64,000 nucleotides of DNA from Steromphala cineraria (taxonomy: Eukaryota > Mollusca > Gastropoda > Trochida > Trochidae). Made by a program: the position numbers and the translations under genes. Positions 43,873 to 58,800 of this stretch are shown here, piece by piece. The stretch's first letter is position 1; each line of letters opens with the position of its first letter. A model generated the notes under the pieces. The model saw only the letters and a program-made list of their open reading frames with translations. It had not been told where the DNA came from and did no database searches. Where the stretch lies: positions 25,220,171 through 25,284,170 of the forward strand of contig OU744724.1 in NCBI GenBank assembly GCA_916613615.1, given 5' to 3'.

Positions 43873-46800
43873 GTGAGCTTTTTGTTTGACTAAATTCCTT
43901 GAGAGAAATGTTTTTGTTCCTTTACAAACAGGAACTGTATAACGGGAATGTTGTGAAAGTTTTATTGGATATGTCTATATGCTTAATACGTTCGTGTTCG
44001 ATAATTTGCCATGTATAATCCTTTGACCTACATAGAAATTGTAACTTATAAACATCTTTGGTTAATATCGGGTAAAGGTTTGTTATAGAAATTCGAACTG
44101 AACGTTATATTCATACCTGCGCATTACTTCCTTATAAACTTCTACATATAAGTTACGTTAAAGTTAGTCAGTAAAAATATGTGTCCATGGCGTATCAAGC
44201 AAATATAGTGTAACAGGCATTAAGAAAGCCAGTCTATGTAAACGTAGCCTCAATATTATCCGTTTCTCTCCTATACTGATAGGAGAGAAACGGATAATAT
44301 TGAGGCTAACTTTACCTAGACTGTAAGAAAGAAAGTTTCCCGGATAAAACAATCATAATGTGAAGAGTGGCATTTCAGAATATGCTCTTAAACTTTGTCC
44401 CATGATTTTTGAGACAATTCAAATAATAGGGGGTAGGCAAACACATTTGAATGTGTCTAACACTTATCATACATATTTGTCTTCAAATTGACGCCATACA
44501 CTTCATGAGAGATAAAACAAAGAAAACAAGGTCGATACGTAAATCTCAACGTGATTAAGACTAGATCATCGACTGAGATCAATATGCTTTTTGTTTTTTA
44601 GACCTTGTTTATGAATGCAGATTGAATAGACGTTATCTCTTTTTCAGTATTGACAAAACTTAACTTTCCCTCTGTAAAACAAATGACAGTTTCATATTCG
44701 TAACCTTAACAATTCACGGCAAGAGTCTTAAGTTCGATGAAATAAGAGTTAGACATCTAAAACGCCTGTTTCTTGAACCTCATAGTTGACTGTGTTAAAA
44801 GTAATTCCGTTTAAATGTGACACGCTCTCGCTTGAAGCTGATGAAGATATGCTCAAAAAGTTAAGCCCGCAGGCTAACACAGACTTATCTAAAAATTGGA
44901 TTAAACAATTGAAGAAAAACAAACAATTCCCCTCTAAGCACTATCGATTGGTAGCAATTCGACTTCAGGTAATCAGCGTTTTACTCTTAAGAAAACTATA
45001 GAAAATATACTTAACCCATAAAAACATATGTACTTTGCCATCAAGATACAATGAACTAAGACTGATACATTTCAACATTAACTTTACCTTGTACCATTTG
45101 TAAATTGGAATGATTAATAAGAGGTGACCCAGTTGCATGGACGTAATTTCTAATTACCAAAAAGCAAACTTTCTTTTCTTACCAACCTTGACCTTTGACA
45201 TACATATTCGATCCAGTACGTGAGTTTAATCACAACAGATGCTCTAACGTTAAGTATTAATTAAACCTCCGTGTGATTGTAATCCATCAATTATTCCATC
45301 TCATCAAATAGTAAGGCTACATCTGGGCATGACCCCGTACACAGAATCGAACACTTGTGAGCATATGGAGATATTGGAACACAACAGGCCAAACAACTTG
45401 AGTGCTGTTATTGAATTAAGATTCTTAAGAATACGATTTACCTTTGAAAAAGGTTTGATCCGATAATACATTTGACACAGTTAGTGAAAAGAATAAAGTT
45501 TGCTCGAATTATTAACGTTAAATTTAAAAAGAAATTTCCATAAAGTTACACATGGCTTACAGTTTTGTAATAATTTGTGAAGCATAAATTGTTGTTTTAA
45601 ATGAAGTTGTATTTTGATTATCCTCTCCTCCTTAATTTAACAAAAAAAGCTAATTGACAATAAAAACTAAAGATCTACTCTTTCTATAAGGTCAGAAAGT
45701 ATTTACAATTATAGAACTGTCGATCTAAAAGTTTTCGGATTGGCAAATATAGAACACCTATTGGTCAGATGATTGACGTTACATATTAATAGGAATGTAT
45801 CGATAAAGTAAACGTAGGTATATCATGTCAAATTATTTGTTGGTCTTTTTTTTTCAAAAGGTTTTCGTATTTTGATTCCATATTGCAAGAAATGCATCAC
45901 ATTCAAAACATTGATGGAGTAAAAAGATGAACAACAAGTGATTGGTTTGTTGTATCAACATGATTTGTTTCAGATTCTGGAATAGATGTTGGCTGAAAGC
46001 TTTAAACCATCTAAGAATATATTTCAAATTCTAGGGTAACTCAACATCCGCAAAATCAAACTAAATCAAACCGCCATCGTTTCTGTTCATTGTTTTACCA
46101 GTTATATGTTCTTTCCTCCGCCCTACTTAACAAATTCTTGTTCAATTAATTAAACAAACCTATATCACTGCTTGTTTACACATACATTGTTAGTTATTAC
46201 ACAACACTTTCAAATTCATTTTGCTTAATAAATTCATGAGCTACTAATGACGCTATGACAGTATTGTTACATGTGGTTACAGAAAGTTACGTAGGAAAAT
46301 AACAATTATGAGTATTTATTTTTGGAGAGAATAGTAATTCATACGAATATTGTTTCTGGTACACACATAATGGTGACAGCATTACATAAGGTGAGGGTGA
46401 CTGTACAAAGACCGTGAAACTCATGGTACATACATGGTAAAATCATATTAAAAAAGAATGAGGGTGACTGAAGAAAAGCCATGAAACTGATGATACAAAC
46501 ATAATGGTGACATCATTACATAGGATAAGGTGACTTTACAGAGGCCATGAAACTCATAGTACACACTTAATGATGACATCATTACATAGGATAAGGAGAC
46601 ATTACAAAGGCAAGGAAACCCATAGTACACACCTAATGATGACATCATTACATAGGATAAGGTGACTTTACAAGGCCATGAAACTCATGGTACAAACATA
46701 ATGGTGACATCATTACATAGGATAAGGTGACTGTACAGAGGCCATGAAACTCATGGTACACACCTAATGATGACATCATTACATAGGATAAGGTGACTCT

Positions 46801-49800
46801 ACAAAGGCCATGAAACTAATGGTACAAACATAATGGTGACATCATTACATAGGATAAGGTGACTTTACAAAGGTTATGAAACTCATGGTACAAACATAAT
46901 GGTGACATCATTACATAGGATAAGGTGACTGTACAGAGGCCATGAAACTCATGGTACACACCTAATGATGACATCATTACATAGGATAAGGTGACTGTAC
47001 AGAGGCCATGAAACTCATGGTACAAACATAATGGTGACATCATTACATAGGATAAGGTGACTGTACAGAGGCCATGAAACTCATGGTACACACCTAATGA
47101 TGACATCATTACATAGGATAAGGTGACTGTACAGAGGCCATTAAACTCATGGTACAAACATAATGGTGACATCATTACATAGGATAAGGTGACTGTACAG
47201 AGGCCATGAAACTCATGGTACACACCTAATGATGACATCATTACATAGGATAAGGTGACTGTACAGAGGCCATGAAACTCATGGTACAAACATAATGGTG
47301 ACATCATTACATAGGATAAGGTGACTGTACAGAGGCCATGAAACTCATGGTACACACCTAATGATGACATCATTACATAGGATAAGGTGACTGTACAGAG
47401 GCCATGAAACTCATGGTACACACCTAATGATGACATCATTACATAGGATAAGGTGACTGTACAGAGGCCATGAAACTCATGGTACAAACATAATGATGAC
47501 ATCATTACATAGGATTAGGTGACTGTACAGAGGCCATGAAACTCATGGTACAAACATAATGATGACATCATTACATAGGATAAGGTGACTGTACAGAGGC
47601 CATGAAACTAATGGTACAAACATAATGGTGACATCATTACATAGGATAAGGTGACTTTACAAAGGCCATGAAACTCATGGTACAGCATGTGCAAGTATGG
47701 ATTATCTAAAAATGTCCTAAGTGTAGATATGTGAGTGTATGGAAACGTGTTGGGGACATCCGGTAGTGGATTTAAATAACAGATGGTGTGTTTAGGAGAC
47801 AGGTGGGCTGGAGTGCACTCCGTCTCTGTACCACGCCTCTAGGTCTCCTTAGGGTTTGCAGTTTGTAGTGTTGTATCATCAATGCTTATGTATGAAGTCA
47901 TTTTTGCACATAACACTTTGACCAACAGAAAACATATTGGTTTTTAAGCGAGTTGACAACAAATATATCCGATGTTGTATTCTTTTATGAATATAACATT
48001 TTATATAAAGAAAACTGAAGAAAAGATGATTTCCTTAATATAGTGTTTAAGTGTTTTCTTTTCAAATGCATTCAAAACGCGAAAATACAGAACGTCATCA
48101 GAATGTAATATCAGTTTTATTCAACCTTGTAGTTAAAAACATTGCACTTTACAAAAAAAAACCAGAAATTCCATTTAATATTAATATTTAAAAACTCTTC
48201 ATGGAGCGTTTCAATTTGTAAAATTATTTTTATAAATCATATAATATAATTATCGACGACGATTTAAACGACAACTACGATAGATTGGGTAAAAAAATGA
48301 CAACAGAGCACAATATTGGTAAAAAACTAAACGTATGACTCGAAATTGTTTAAGCCATGAAGAACAATGATGAACATAGTATTGTAACATCCTTGAGTGT
48401 ATTTTCGATACTTTTTCGAATTTTAAGATGTTTATGTGTTCTTAAGTGTTAACTCAAATGAAATTTCTTTGAATTGTTATGAATAAATCTTTACAGGTTT
48501 TAACCTTTATTGACTTTCTTGGTAGATGTGTATAAAACAAGAACCTTTTTTGTGCATAACATCATCAAAGCATCCCTACAAAACATTATGGAATTATCTT
48601 ATGACAAGTTGCGTCCAGTAGTATCAAATGAAATGGTATTTTGAATAGCAGTTATTTGAAATAGTCATACTGTGTTTTTCGTTACAAATTGTTTCGCTTT
48701 GAAACCAATGATCCTTTATGGTGATATATGTTCAGCATTTCTAACATCTCAAAACAAAATTGAACTTCTCTGTTTGCTAAGATGGTAAAGTGTATTTTGT
48801 ACAAATTCTACAGATGCTTACCAAAGGCTTGTTTCCATATAAAAAGGTTTCCTATGTAATATATCTATTTTTGGAAATTTTGAATTTGTCACCATTTTAT
48901 AACAAAAGGTTTTATAGTCAAAACGTTTGGATCAGTTTGTACGTTCATCATTCTTACACTGTACGTACATAGAGAACGGACATGTGGCATACTAAATACA
49001 ATTTTGGCGTTCTCAAAGCGACCCATGCGGTTAAAATTTAAACATTCCTATTTTCATCTTTCTGCAATATGTTTTCAATTAAAGACCTTTTAAACAAAAT
49101 TTCGGCCAAGGTAGTCAATATTGATCAAAATTATGTTATCACTTACGTTTTTATCAAGATTTTCCATCTTTTTCTCCATTTTTGACCGTTCAGCGGTTCT
49201 TTTGGGGTATTTGGGGGATAACGAAATTCAAGGGGACAGTCCCGTTTCATACATAGGTGTTATTCAATCATGATTACTACCCAGTCAATTTCAAATCATG
49301 TAATTAAGGTTATATTTTCGTTGACAACGACAAGCAAGCTTCCGTTAGAAAAAAAAAGCGAAAACCACTTATCTGTGCCAACACCGTGGAAAGCCGTCTT
49401 ACGTAACGATATTGCATTCTTGATAATCCACTATTTTTGTTAATTTGAGGATATTTTATCAAAACCTATATTTCTGTTTTAAAAAAACTAAAAAATACAT
49501 TTTTGTCACATAACGTTAATCAAATAAAACATAAAATGGTTGACACCAGGAAGAATATAAAACAGCCCCTCCAATGTATTTCTTCTCCCTATACATGGAG
49601 AGTAGGACTGATTTTGTATTTCTTTTCAGTATATAAAGGACATTCAACATAGTATTCATGACGGTTTTAAAAAAATAAAAAACAAAACTGGTTTTGTTTT
49701 CTCAAATATACTCATTGTGTTGAATAAAATACTTGATTCACTTTCTGGGATTTTTTTACAAAGGGAAATTTTGTATCACTTTGTTATGAACGTGTACTTA

Positions 49801-52800
49801 AAAATCATGTAAACGGCTGTAGTGATAATTAAAAAACTTAAGTTCTGCAACTGTGAATAGAGTATTCTGAAATTCGAACGGTAAGGGAAGTTAGCGACTA
49901 GAACGGGTGAAGATTTGTACCAGAAAGATATTTCAGCTAAGAAACAATCTATGTGTGTGTATCAGATACACTCAGACTGTCATTCCGACTGCCTGAGTCA
50001 TGTTTGAAAGTTGATCCAGCGATTAACATAACATTAAAACCTCATCTTGATACATAGAAAAAGCATACACTTTAGGCCTACATACAGTATTATAAGTAAC
50101 CATGATTTTGGTCGCTTTATGCGTTTCAAAGCCAATGGCATCACGATTTGTCGGTGAATTCCGACGAATTAACAATTTAAACGTAAAGAGTTGTAAAATA
50201 TGCATTTACACATTGATAACTGGTAATAATAAGAAAAAATATATTTCTAACTTATTTTGTCCATTAACTGTCTATTATCAACAAAGGTTTCACTATAAAT
50301 AATAATTGAAAATCATATAACTATCAAATCAAATTCAATTTCACACAAATAAGGTATTAATGAAGAAAAAAGCAACATAATTAACATACATTGTCGAGTA
50401 TATATAGTATTGTTGTTGTTAATCATCAAAACAAATGATATTATTAAAATTGATAGTATTGTATGGTGTAATAAATAAGGTCCGTTCGCCGGCCCGAAAT
50501 CTGGTTCTTCAGTCCGGGCTAGTAAGATTTTGAGGTTTTTATTTTACCATTATAATAGATCAACACATAGATCCACACTGTTGATACGCGGTTTGTTTTT
50601 CATTGCAGTCCCCTTGTCCAGAAGGTGCGAGCTGACACGGGAGGGGTGATATTCGAGGTGTGGGTGGGGCCGGAGGGGGTGAGGTTCCAGTATCTGGGGT
50701 CCCCCCTCGGCACCCTCACCCTGGACGAGCCTATACCCAGACTGGAGTGGACCTTCCTGGCCATACAGGTGAGGGCAGGTGCTCACTACGTTAACATATT
50801 GGTCAATATATTTATGATGTTCATTTTCATTTGATCTAATTATTAATATATTTCTTCTGTGTCTCTCACTGTCTTTCTCTCTCCAAGTCTCACGCTATGT
50901 GCCTCTCTGTATTCATCTATCTTACTCACTTTCACTCTGTCTTTCTCTCTCCATGTCTCATCCTATGTGCTCTCTGTATCCATCTATCTTACTCACTTTC
51001 ACTCTGTCTTTCTCTCTCCATGTCTCATCCTATGTGCTCTCTGTATCCATCTATCTTACTCACTTTCACTCTGTCTTTCACTCTCCATGTCTCATCCTAT
51101 GTGCTCTCCGTATCCATCTATCTTACTCACTTCACTCTGTCTTTCTGTGTCTGTGTCTCTCTAAGTCTCGCTCTGTGCCTCTCTATATCAATCAGTCTTA
51201 ATCACTTTCACTGTGTCGCTGTGTCTTTCTGTTTCTGTGTCTCTCTGTGTCTTTCTGTTTCTGTGTCTCTCTGTGTCTTTCTGTTTCTGTGTCTCTCTGT
51301 TTCTTTCTGTTTCTTTTTCCCTCTGTGTCCGTTTCTGTGTACCTCTCTAAATCAATCAATCTTAATCACTTCCACTGTGTCTCTGTGTCTCTCTCGTTCT
51401 GTGTCTCTCTCTTTATTTCTGTCTCTGTCTTTCTCTGTCTGTATCAGTCTATGAATCTCACTGCCCTTCTCTTTCCCACGAGTTGAATGACTGTAAATGT
51501 TAATCCCAAATTTAAACCCCAATTCTCACTACCACTGACCTTCTCTGTCTCTGTCGCTCCAACTGACTTAAAACATCTCTCTTCGATAATCTATATCTCC
51601 CCCCGTATATTTATTGTGTTTAACTTACATTCCAAACCTTCGCGATTTGCCTGAGCATGCACGGAATAATTGCTTAATGTATAAACGAGTTATACAGCAA
51701 GAAGATACTAAGTTTCATCCTTTAAGGAACTTCAATAACAATTTAGCATATGATGGGATTGTTAGATTTGGTACAGGAAACACATTTGTTTAATAACATA
51801 AAACGGCTGGGTCGATTTTTACGAATCGAACACTACAAGTACCATATTTATTTAGGAGATAAACCTAGTATGTTTGAAAATAAGAGACATGTTATACTGG
51901 ATTGAATAAATTCTAAATTGAAACCCAACGCGCATTCCCCATAAACACATGAAAATAAAACATATTAAATAACTTTTTAAAAGTTTGAATCTCAATAAAC
52001 AGCAGAATACCAGCTATGAAATTGCCAGTCGGGTGTATCAATGCGCGGTGAAGCGGCCGCAAAACCAGTGGACCTTCAATCCAAAATTGATCATGTTTGA
52101 TTGTCAAGAGAACCAATCAGAATCTAGTATTCATCAAATTCATGGTAGAATGTTCAATACGCACCCTGTACGTAGGAAAAGTGGGATTCAGTTTGCAATC
52201 AGCATTCAGTGAGAGTATTTAGTTGTTTTACCTTTCTTTAGTCGTTCTATCATGGTTTGAAGTTGTAAGGGTAAAAACGGTCAAAGTCCGAATTATCCGT
52301 TTGTTGGTTTGGAACATTTCTATGGCCATGTAGTACTCGAAAACCGTTATAATATTCCATGCATGTGTTGATCAGTTTTACATTGCTGTAGTAGTGATAT
52401 GGACGTCCCTTTCTAATATCATAAGTACCATCTTTATATCACATTGCTTTAACAACATAACTACCATATTATTACATTGCATTTTAATGGTAACAACATA
52501 AGTACCATATATTGTTACATTGCATTTTAATTATAACAACATAAGCACCATATTATTACATTGCATTTTAATGGTAACAACATAAGTACCATATATTGTT
52601 ACATTGCATTTTAATTATAACAACATAGCACCATATTATTACATTGCATTTTAATGGTAACAACATAAGTACCATCTTTATATCACATTGCATTTTAATT
52701 GTAACAACATAACTACCATATTGTTACATTGCATTTTAATGGTAACAACATAACTACCATTTTTATATCACATTGCATTTTAATGAAAACAACATAACTA

Positions 52801-55800
52801 CCATCTTTATATCACATTGCTGTAACAACATAAGTACCGTATTTTTACATTGCATTTTAATGGTAACGACATAACTACCATCTTTATATCACATTGCATT
52901 TTAATTGTAACAACATAACTACCATATTGTTACATTGCATTTTAATGGTAACAACATAACTACCATATATTGTTAAATTGCATTTTAATTATAACAACAT
53001 AAGCACCATATTATTACATTGCATTTTAATGGTAACAACATAAGTACCATCTTTATATCACATTGCATTTTAATTATAACAACATAACTACCATATTATT
53101 ACATTGTATTTTAATTATAACAACATAAGTACCATCTTTATATCACATTGCATTTTAATTGTAACAACATAAGTACCGTATTATTACATTGCATTATAAT
53201 GGTAACAACATAACTACCATATTGTTACATTGCATTTTAATTATAACAACATAACTTCCATATTATTACATTGCATTTTAATGGTAACAACATAAGCACC
53301 ATCTTTATATCACATTGCTGTAACAACATAAGTACCGTATTATTACATTGCATTTTAATTGTAACAACATAACTACCATATTGTTACATTGCATTTTAAT
53401 TGTAACAACATAACTACCATATTGTTACATTGCATTTTAATTATAAAAACATAACTACCATATTATTACATTGCATTTTAATTGTAACAACATAACTAGC
53501 ATATTGTTACATTGCATTTTAATGGTAACAACATAAATACCACATCGCATGTTAATGGTTGGTTATGTATTTTGAATATAAAGGAATGTGTATATATTTC
53601 GTTAAGTTTGCAAAGTTAATAAGACGTTAATATTACGGCCCCTAAAGTTTTTACCTTGCCTTTACATACTGCGATTGATTTCAGACAAACGTTTAAATAA
53701 ATACAATAATGTAAATACATGTGGTCTTATTCTTCATCACTTTGAAGATTATCTAGCGCACTTTAAATATATTTTAATATATTGACTGGTATTGTTGTTG
53801 AAGTGGTTATATATATTTGAATATATATATATCCTTTAAAGGGGCAGTAGCACGTTTTTTGATAATTTCATATTTTAAATCTTTCACTGATGATTGTAAG
53901 TTAATGCTAAATGTATTATTTTGACAGTGTCAAAAATCTCATTACACAAGCCAATCATACATAGTCGGAGGACAAAGTAGGGAGATTCACATAAAATCCA
54001 TTGGCGGCCATTTTTTGTGAACACCTTTTATTCATTTTGTGTAAGGAAAAGGAATCGCATTGCTTAACTTTACGTTATATGTTGAATTATAACTGCTTCA
54101 TTTAGTTGAAATACATTGTCTTTCAATTGGAACCATTAATTTTCATTTTCCTGACATCACCTTATATTACCCCTAAAAATGTGCTACTGCCCCTTTAAAT
54201 CATTTTGTGTAAGGAAAAGGAATCGCATTGCTTAACTTTACGTTATATGTTGAATTATAACTGCTTCATTTAGTTGAAATACACTGTCTTTCAATTGGAA
54301 CCATTAATTTTCATTTTCCTGACATCACCTTATATTCCCCATAAAAACGTGCTACTGCCCCTTTAACATTCTGTTATGAACACTTGTGATTGTACCATTT
54401 ACAAGTAGGTCCATGACATAGCAATAGGGATGACTCAGAATACTATAGAGGAAAAGCACTGCACCTAGTAACGAAGATGTCTGATTGCTGCAGCTAGCCC
54501 CAGCTCTCCGCATCTCCAACCTACCTGGAATTTAATTAAGAGCTTGATTAATAATTTACTTGGCTGGGTGTTTCTTGATTGCTGAGATCTAATGCATACA
54601 TTACAGTTGGAGCGCTGTGTTGTGTATAGTGTTGTGTGTATACTGAAAGGAAGACAGGTGCTTATATGAAATCTACAAAGAAATATCAATCAAAATGGTA
54701 GCTGTTTAAACTACTTGTATGAACGTTCAAGTCCCTGTCTCGAAAATGTATTATTTTGACATAGTCATTTTATTCGACTAGTCACGCCACAAAACCTAAT
54801 TAATATTTTAATATAATCCCAAGTCCAAAATGAAATAAACATTCTTTCAATATTTATGTAGTGATTCTTCCGGTTCGTATTCGTATCTAAGGTTTAACCT
54901 CGGTTTGTATTTTCTTTTATTTCTCTAATGATTTGCTTGTTTAGGTAAATATATTAAGGCAATATTAAAGCCCAAGTCAAAAATGAAATAAACATTCTTT
55001 CAACCTTTATCTTGGGATTCTTCCGGATCATATTCGTTAAATAAGAAGTTAAACCTTTGGTTTTTTATCACTATTTAATGGTTTGATTGTTTGGATTAAT
55101 CACTGAAAATTATTTTGATTTACATATCTTAAATATGAATATATAAGATATAAAGATGTTGCCTTAGATCATTATTGTTTTGCATTAGGAAAATCAACAA
55201 TCCCAACCCTACAAGGAGTGCCTGGAGTGCCATATAAAGATTTTAACTCCCTTTTGAAATGTCAAAATTCTTGGGCTATCCTAAGCTCAAGCTGACTGTC
55301 CCCTCTTGAAGGTTCTAATTTTAGATCTGTCTAGTGTGAGTGGGTTAGTTTGGCTCAGCTATCTGGTCACAATACATCCCAAATCTTAATGTCTAGTGGC
55401 AGGAATCACTTGTAAGGAGGGGACAGTTATTCCAAACAACTGATAAGCTGGGGTATAGAATTACCAGATTTTTCCTGATTTTGTACGTTTGTCCCAGGAC
55501 TGAACGGGGAAAATTGCATATGAAACCCAAAGGTTAAACTTAGTTTGGACCTAAATTGCAGTAAATGGTAGGTACCTAAGCCAAATCAGGTTTCCTTAAC
55601 TACATCCACCTCTTGACATCAGGTTGTTTAACTAAGAGACCACCGAATGTTCAACCGCTTTGATTGAGTTACATACATCATCAACACGTTTCATTGATTG
55701 CATTGTAGACTTTTCCCGAGTAGGATACAGGGCGTATCCTTCAGTACTGCAGCTGTCTTCAGCTGGACAGCTGTGCAGCCGGTAGATAAATGTTCACATC

Positions 55801-58800
55801 CCAGATCAATGCTATTAAGTCAGCATATAATTGTTTATATTCCAGATCAATGCTGTTCAGTCAGTAGATACATATCCATTTTCAAGATAAATGCTGTTTA
55901 GTTAGTGGAATAAATGTTATATTCCAAATCAATGCCGTTCAGTCAGTAGATAAATGTTTATAGTAGTAGATAAATGTTTATATCCTAGGTCAATGCTGTT
56001 CAGTCAGTAGATAAATGTTTATATCCTAGATCAATGCTGTTCAGTCAGTACTTAATTGTTTATATCCCAGATGAATGCTGTTCAGTCAGTAGATCCATAT
56101 CCATTCCCAAGATAAATGCTGTTCAGTAAGTGGATAAATGTTATATTCCAGATCAATGCTGTTCAGTCAGTAGATAAATGTTTATAGTAGTAGATAAATG
56201 TTTATATCCTAGACCAATGTTGTTTAGTCAGTATATAATTGTTTATATCCTGGATCAATGCTATTCAGTCAGTAGATGAATGTTTATAAACCATACCAAT
56301 GCTGTTCAGTCGGTAAATAGATGTTTATATCCTAGATCGATGCTGTTCAGTCAGTAGATAAATGTTATTATTCCAGATAAATGCTGTTCAAACAGTAGAT
56401 AAATGTTCATAAACCAGACCAATGCTGTTCAGTGGATAGATAGATGTTAATATCCTAGATCAATGCTGTTCAGTCAGTATATAAATGTAAATATTCTAGA
56501 TCGATGCTGTTAAGTCAAAGGGTGCGGGTTTCGGGCTGCCATATCTGACAGTATATATGTCGTGGCAGGTTGTGATTGGCTGAAAGAAGTTTTGATGGCT
56601 GAAAATATTTTGTGTTTTCAAAGTAATTGTATGACTATTTAGTGCATGTTTTTGAACAAATTAAGTACCGATATTGTCTTATTATATTCTTTTGTACTCA
56701 GTTCTGCATTGTGTACCATCTTGGGAATATATGACTTTAAATGAGGAACTGAGAAGAGGAACCGTATCCAAACTTTACAGACCCCTTTAAGAATCAAAAT
56801 AAAAAGACAACCAGGTTGTAAGTGTTAATTCCATCAATTGATTCCCCAGTACGTCTCTATAACTATTCAACAGTTACAGAAGGCCCGAGTTGGGAAATGA
56901 TTGATTGATTTGGATTTCATGACAGATTGAAGACATTGTTCCGTTCAATGCTTTACTTGCCAAGCTGTTACTCCTGCGTAGTCTAAACGTCCCATTCAGG
57001 TACATAGTAACTTGGAATAGATTCAGTCACATGAATTGTTGTTCTCTTTACATTTTGTCCAGTGATGGATGATTTACTTTGTAGGGGTCCTCTGTTTACT
57101 TCAAGGGTTTTGTAATCAACACGTTTTTTTTTTCATTTATTCACATTGTCATTTTACTCGTTTAAATTATTATCCCGAACTATTTATTGGTTAATATCAG
57201 CTTTATGATATGCTCTCTAAAGGCAGATTGTAATTATATCTGACTTAAAATGATTTTTTTAAATGTCATGGTAAAGATAGGCGTTTACCTCAATTGCAAG
57301 ACATATTACACCTACACTTTTTTGTATAATACTTTAAAAATTAAACATTTACTTTGCATTATTTTCGTGATACGATTACCTAAAATGTTACTTCTAAAAC
57401 AAAATACCAAAAATATTTGGGTCCATACAAATTTCGGTATGATTGATTGCGATTGGTGTTGGTATATCAACCGATATCACTGGTGTTGATTAAGATTACT
57501 GACTGTTACTGATCTTAATACTGAAGTAAATATGAAGTAAGAATATGTGTAAGTTTATGAGTGTTGATCAAAAGTTAGAAACAATGAATATATGAATTCA
57601 TCGTGGTTGATGTAGATATAACTAGTATGCATGTAAATTTGATGTGTTATTTTGGCTTCTACACGTGTAATGGACCGTTGCATGATTTCATTGGGAACAC
57701 GTCATTTCATTAATTGTAAGGTAATATTCAGGGTATTCTTCTAAAAATGACTAACTATTTCGGTATTTTGTCACCTATCAAAGCTATACAATTTTGAATT
57801 CGTTTATTCACTAATTCAAACCAGTTACCTCCATTATGACTACATTAATATATAGAGAGACTGAAGTTAGTCTCAACATTGTACCACATATTAAAGGGGA
57901 AGTAGCACGTTTTTAGGGGGAATGTAAGTTGATGTCAGAAAAATGAAAATTAATGTTTCCAATTGAAAGACAATCTATTTAAACTAAATTGAGCAGTAAT
58001 AATTCAAACATAGAATGTAAAGTTTAGCCATGCGATTGCTTTTTTTTACACAAAATGAATTAAAGGTGTTCGCAAAAAAGGCCGCCAATGGATTTTATGT
58101 GAATCTTTATACTTTGTCCTCTGACTATGGATGATTGATTTGTGTTACGAGATTTTTGACACCATCAACATAATACATTAAGCATTAACGTGCAATTATC
58201 AATGACAAATTTGAAATATAAAATTTAAAAAAAAAAACATGCTACTGATCCTTTAAAAGTTAAAAAACATCCACACATATGTACGTGCATATTGATCTTA
58301 GGCCTGTAACACGTTTTATATTGTTTATATCGAACAGTGTCACGAGTTGGGACAATCAACAATGTGTTTCAGAGAGCTTTCAGAGAAAAACTGCATTTGG
58401 TGTGTGTCTGATTTATGTAAATGGTATTGAACACTAATGTACTTTTATTTACTCCAAATAGTATGTTTTAAAAGCATTTGTACGTAGAACAATGTGTATA
58501 TATTTGTTGAAAAATGTTGATAAAGAAAATGATGAACTTGTAAATATTTCTAGTTTAGAAAAAGAATGCAACTTGTTGTTTATTTACGAGCTGAAACAAC
58601 TTCTACACAATTTAAATATCACATGAAATTTATACAGGTATAAGAAGTTTCTAATGTTGTCACAAAAAGAATCGGGGGAAAATTAGCTTTTGTTAAATAA
58701 AATCGTTCTGTTTCAGGTCGAAGGAATATATATTTATATAATTGCAATTTAAATGGCGTTCAAAAAGAACTAATTTTACTAAAAACATCTTCAGAGAAAA

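Noticed and set aside
46816..47505. 229-codon reverse open frame
   Set aside because: It is the 66-bp tandem array read in the one frame without stops; composition and identity follow the DNA repeat, not a protein.
50859..51486. Several overlapping plus-strand frames rich in Ser, Leu, Cys
   Set aside because: All are translations of a pyrimidine-rich tandem repeat in usherin intron 2.
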